From positions 3,968,001 through 4,032,000 of the forward strand of contig NZ_CP041656.2 of the NCBI RefSeq assembly GCF_007290395.2: 64,000 nt of DNA, given 5' to 3'. This stretch comes from Bradyrhizobium cosmicum (lineage in GTDB: Bacteria > Pseudomonadota > Alphaproteobacteria > Rhizobiales > Xanthobacteraceae). The stretch's first letter is position 1. Each line of letters starts with the position of its first letter. The notes under the pieces are model-generated. The model was given only the letters and a program-made list of their open reading frames with translations, did not search any database and was not told the DNA's origin. Positions 61,048 through 64,000 of this stretch are shown in pieces. Position numbers and translations under genes: made by a program.

Positions 61048-62889
61048 CTATCTAATCACGGCTGGCCCCTGGTCCGGTAGCGCGACGTCGATGACGCGGA
61101 ACTGCACGCGCTCGGCGCCCTGGTAGCGGTCCACCGACAACGACCCCGCGACATGCAATTGCTGGCCGCGATTGGCAACGAGCGCGTTGCCGAGCTTCTG
61201 TCCCACCGAGCGGAACGCGATGCCGTTGACGATGGCGCCATCGCCCGACTTGAAGCGTAGCCTCAAATGCGCTTGGCCGACCTCGTCGGCATAGACGAGC
61301 TGGTGCGCCGGCAGCGCCAGCACGGCTTCCGGATTGCCGCTGCCGAACGGGCCGGCGCGGTTGAGCGTGGCCGCAAGCTCGGTCGTCACCGCGCGCGCCG
61401 AGACCGCGCCGTCGATGTAGAGTTCGTTGACGTGGCGGACCTCGGCGACGTCCTGCGCCAGCGCGTTTTCGAGATAGGCACGAAGCTCGGCGAGTTTTTC
61501 TTTGCGCAGCGTCACGCCCGCGGCCATCGCGTGGCCGCCACCCTTGAGCAAAATGCCGTCGGCGACCGCCTGCCGCACCGCCTTGCCGATGTCGACGCCG
61601 GCGATCGAACGACCCGAGCCGGTGCCGATGCCGCCGGGCTCCAGCGCGATCGCAAAGGCGGGCCGCGAAAACTTCTCCTTCAGCCGGGAGGCAACGAGAC
61701 CGACCACGCCGGGATGCCAGCCTTCGGAGGCCGTGACGATGACGCCAAGCTTGTCCTCGAGCCCGATCGAGGCCAGCGCCTCCGCTTCAGCCTGCGCCTC
61801 CGCCGCCTGCTCGATCACGCGGCGCTCGCTGTTCAGGCGGTCGAGCTCGGCCGCGATCCGCGCCGCCTCGACGCTGTCGGCTTCGAGCAAGAGCCGCACG
61901 CCGAGATCGGCGCGGCCGATGCGGCCTCCGGCATTGATGCGCGGCCCCAGCATGAAGCCGAGATGCCAGGCCTCCGGCGGGCCGTTGAGCCGGGCCACGT
62001 CCATCAGCGCGGTATGGCCGACATGGTCGCGGCGCCGCATCGCGATCAGACCTTTTGCGACGAAAGCGCGGTTGAGGCCGATCAGCGGCGCCACGTCGGC
62101 AACCGTGCCGAGCGCGACGTGATGCAGCATGCCGAGCAGATCGGGCTCGGGCATCTCAGCATTCCAGAACCCGCGCTGGCGCAATTCGCGATTGACGGCG
62201 ACCAGCGTCACCAGCACGAGGCCGACGGCGGCGAGATGGCCGAGACCGGAGAGATCGTCGAGCCGGTTCGGATTGACCAGCGCGTCCACCTCCGGAAGCT
62301 CCGTGCCGGTCTGGTGATGGTCGATCACGACGACCGACATGCCGAGGCGCTTCGCCTCGGCCAGCGGCTCGATGCTGGTGGTGCCGCAATCGACGGTGAC
62401 GAGCAGCGTGGCGCCCTTTGCCGCCAGCCCGCGAACGGCTTCGACGTTGGGGCCGTAGCCCTCGAAGATGCGGTCGGGGATGTGGATCAGCGGGTCGAGC
62501 CCGCAATGGCGCAGATGCCAGGTGAGCAGCGCGGCCGACGTCGCGCCGTCGACGTCGTAGTCGCCGAAGATCGCGACCTTCTCGCCCTTCACCGCGGCAT
62601 CCGCAATCCGCTTGGATGCGGCTTCCATCTGCGTCACCGTGAACGGGTCCGGCAGGAGCTTGCGGATGGTCGGATCGAGGAAATCGGGAACCTCGTCGAT
62701 ATCGACACCACGGCCCGCCAGCACCCGCGCCAGGAGTTCCGGCAATTGATGGCGCTGCACGATGGCCAGCGCCTTGGCTGCCCCGCGCGCGTCCAGCCGG
62801 TCACGCCAGAGCTTGTCGGTCAGCGATCGCGCCACGCCCAGGAAGGCCTGGGGCGCTTCGACGGGCAAGGCGGTGGCGGGCGGTGTCAT
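61048..62889 (-). CDS. recJ: Single-stranded-DNA exonuclease RecJ
   Basis: A 613-residue 5'-3' exonuclease. GDYDVDGATSAA (Asp110, Asp112, Asp114), VTVDCGT and VVIDHHQTG (Asp190, His191, His192) are the DHH catalytic motifs. RINAGGRIGRADLGVRLLL and GGGHAMAAGVTLR identify the DHHA1 domain; the C-terminal OB fold follows. It acts in recombination and mismatch repair. Divergent from the receptor gene at 63178. Confidence 0.94.
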   Translation of the reverse strand: MTPPATALPVEAPQAFLGVARSLTDKLWRDRLDARGAAKALAIVQRHQLPELLARVLAGRGVDIDEVPDFLDPTIRKLLPDPFTVTQMEAASKRIADAAVKGEKVAIFGDYDVDGATSAALLTWHLRHCGLDPLIHIPDRIFEGYGPNVEAVRGLAAKGATLLVTVDCGTTSIEPLAEAKRLGMSVVVIDHHQTGTELPEVDALVNPNRLDDLSGLGHLAAVGLVLVTLVAVNRELRQRGFWNAEMPEPDLLGMLHHVALGTVADVAPLIGLNRAFVAKGLIAMRRRDHVGHTALMDVARLNGPPEAWHLGFMLGPRINAGGRIGRADLGVRLLLEADSVEAARIAAELDRLNSERRVIEQAAEAQAEAEALASIGLEDKLGVIVTASEGWHPGVVGLVASRLKEKFSRPAFAIALEPGGIGTGSGRSIAGVDIGKAVRQAVADGILLKGGGHAMAAGVTLRKEKLAELRAYLENALAQDVAEVRHVNELYIDGAVSARAVTTELAATLNRAGPFGSGNPEAVLALPAHQLVYADEVGQAHLRLRFKSGDGAIVNGIAFRSVGQKLGNALVANRGQQLHVAGSLSVDRYQGAERVQFRVIDVALPDQGPAVIR

Positions 62890-63177
62890 GACGAGAGTCG
62901 ATCTGTTGGGAAGTCGGGGTCCGGGCGATTACGCAAGGCGCCCGATCAAAGGCTTCAGAGGATTGGCCGGGAAAGCCTTGGGATTTGCAACGGCCGAGGC
63001 GCACAAAGCGGTGGATGGCCGCCCGGCGGGCCGGTGTGACTACCATTTAGGCATTCCGCGGAACAGCAAATTAATCCGGCGTTAGGTGGAATCCTCGAAA
63101 AAGACTTGTATTCGATCTGTATTTGATTGTTCCGGGTTCATTGCAGATCAGGCCTCATTGCCAAGGGAAGTCCCCCG

Positions 63178-64000
63178 ATGTCTGCTGCGCTGGGTCTGAA
63201 AGCCAAGCCGATCGCCCCTGAACCCGCCGACGATGATTCCGACATCTCCGCGCTGATCAATCGTCTGACCGCGGAGGTCAACCAGATCGCGGTCGACAAG
63301 ACCAAGGCGATCCAGCAGATCACTAACCAGATGAAGATGCTGGCGCTGAACGCGCTGATCGAAAGCTCACGCGCCGGCGCGCAAGGCGCGGGCTTCGCGG
63401 TGGTCGCGCAGGAGGTGCGCGGCGTCGGCCAGCAGGTCGAGAGTATCGCGCGCGAACTCGAAACCCAGTTGACCAAGCGAACCGGCGATCTCGTCTCCTC
63501 GATCGACCGCATGAGCCAGCGTTCGCGCGGCGAGCGCATGGTCGACCTGTCGCTCAATGCGGTCGAGCTGATCGACCGCAACCTCTATGAGCGCACCTGC
63601 GACGTGCGCTGGTGGGCGACCGATTCCGCCGTGGTCGATTGTGCGGCCTCGCCAGCTCCCGCGGCCGTCACCTTTGCCTCGCAGCGCCTCGGCGTCATCC
63701 TCGGCGCCTACACCGTCTATCTCGACCTCTGGCTCTGCGACCTCGACGGCAACGTCATCGCCAACGGCCGCGCCGACCGCTTCCGCGTCGTCGGCCAGAA
63801 CGTCGCCCACACCAAATGGTTTCGCGAGGCAAAGAGCTTGCGCTCCGGGGACGACTATGTCGCCGGCGACGTCGAGAACCAGCAGTTGCTCGGCAACGCG
63901 CAAGTCGCGACCTATTGCGCCAGCGTGCGCACCGGCGGCCAGGCCAACGGCGCACCGATCGGCGTGCTCGCCATCCATTTCGATTGGGAGCCGCAGGCCC
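63178..64000 (+). CDS. Methyl-accepting chemotaxis-type protein, partial at window end
   Basis: An open frame from ATG 63178 to the window edge (274 residues seen). Residues about 45-85 hold the MCP signalling hairpin (NQMKMLALNALIESSRAGAQ, then GFAVVAQEVRGVGQQ). No membrane segment precedes it. A cytoplasmic sensor-like region follows, with YTVYLDLWLCDLDGNVIANG and DRFRVVGQNVAHTKWF resembling a Cache/PDC domain. The signalling part lies N-terminal to the sensor, opposite to classical receptors. The C-terminus is missing. Confidence 0.85.
   Translation, partial: MSAALGLKAKPIAPEPADDDSDISALINRLTAEVNQIAVDKTKAIQQITNQMKMLALNALIESSRAGAQGAGFAVVAQEVRGVGQQVESIARELETQLTKRTGDLVSSIDRMSQRSRGERMVDLSLNAVELIDRNLYERTCDVRWWATDSAVVDCAASPAPAAVTFASQRLGVILGAYTVYLDLWLCDLDGNVIANGRADRFRVVGQNVAHTKWFREAKSLRSGDDYVAGDVENQQLLGNAQVATYCASVRTGGQANGAPIGVLAIHFDWEPQA

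Noticed and set aside
61267..63039. 590-codon plus-strand open frame opposite recJ
   Set aside because: recJ is identified by DHH and DHHA1 motifs; the opposite reading has no motif.

Overview
The window looks like chromosome from a high-GC alphaproteobacterium, most likely Bradyrhizobium or a close relative. The grounds are many short proteins of types I recall from that genus (DUF6481, DUF3551, DUF3606, MXKDX repeats, Gly/Tyr-rich secreted peptides), a solitary NDUFS4-type complex I subunit, an OpgC-type membrane protein and intergenic palindromic repeats. No phage, transposase, plasmid gene, rRNA or CRISPR array is visible. All boundaries were read by hand; starts are chosen by ribosome-binding site and may move by a few codons.

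Regions. (1) 0.2-6.2 kb: a polytopic membrane protein, then small secreted or membrane proteins. (2) 6.6-14.4 kb: two complete TRAP transporters, P-Q-M and Q-M-P, separated by a GntR regulator. The second is followed by a DapA-family lyase or deaminase, and a perfect palindrome overlapping its promoter is the likely GntR operator. (3) 14.4-21.3 kb: leucine/isovalerate catabolism on the minus strand (isovaleryl-CoA dehydrogenase, both methylcrotonyl-CoA carboxylase subunits, HMG-CoA lyase) with a divergent AraC-type regulator. (4) 21.4-29.3 kb: Lrp regulator, NDUFS4-like subunit, OpgC, tRNA-Pro, DUF192, double cold-shock protein, sirtuin. (5) 29.5-39.3 kb: a belt of about 30 proteins mostly under 100 residues, many with strong Shine-Dalgarno sites, with terminators, an HU-like protein and two copies of a 65-bp repeat. 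(6) 39.4-48.1 kb: detoxification genes (glyoxalase I, GST), tRNA-Glu, two PilZ proteins, an acyl-CoA desaturase, a PrsW-type protease and an HdeD-like protein. (7) 48.1-49.4 kb: a DAHP synthase preceded by an aromatic-rich leader peptide and a complete attenuator. (8) 49.8-52.7 kb: EpmB and EpmA, divergent from EF-P. (9) 52.7-64 kb: M23-like peptidase, DUF808 protein, a MarR/AhpD/cupin locus with two operator-like palindromes, MltB-type transglycosylase, class II aldolase, SDR, RecJ, and the start of a soluble chemotaxis-type receptor cut by the window edge.

The most informative signal is the leader upstream of DAHP synthase (48.15-48.35 kb). A promoter places transcription start at or next to the AUG of a 26-codon leader carrying a Phe-Tyr-Trp-Tyr-Phe-Ser-Tyr run, followed by mutually exclusive antiterminator and terminator hairpins. 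This predicts attenuation of aromatic amino-acid synthesis by the charging of all three aromatic tRNAs.
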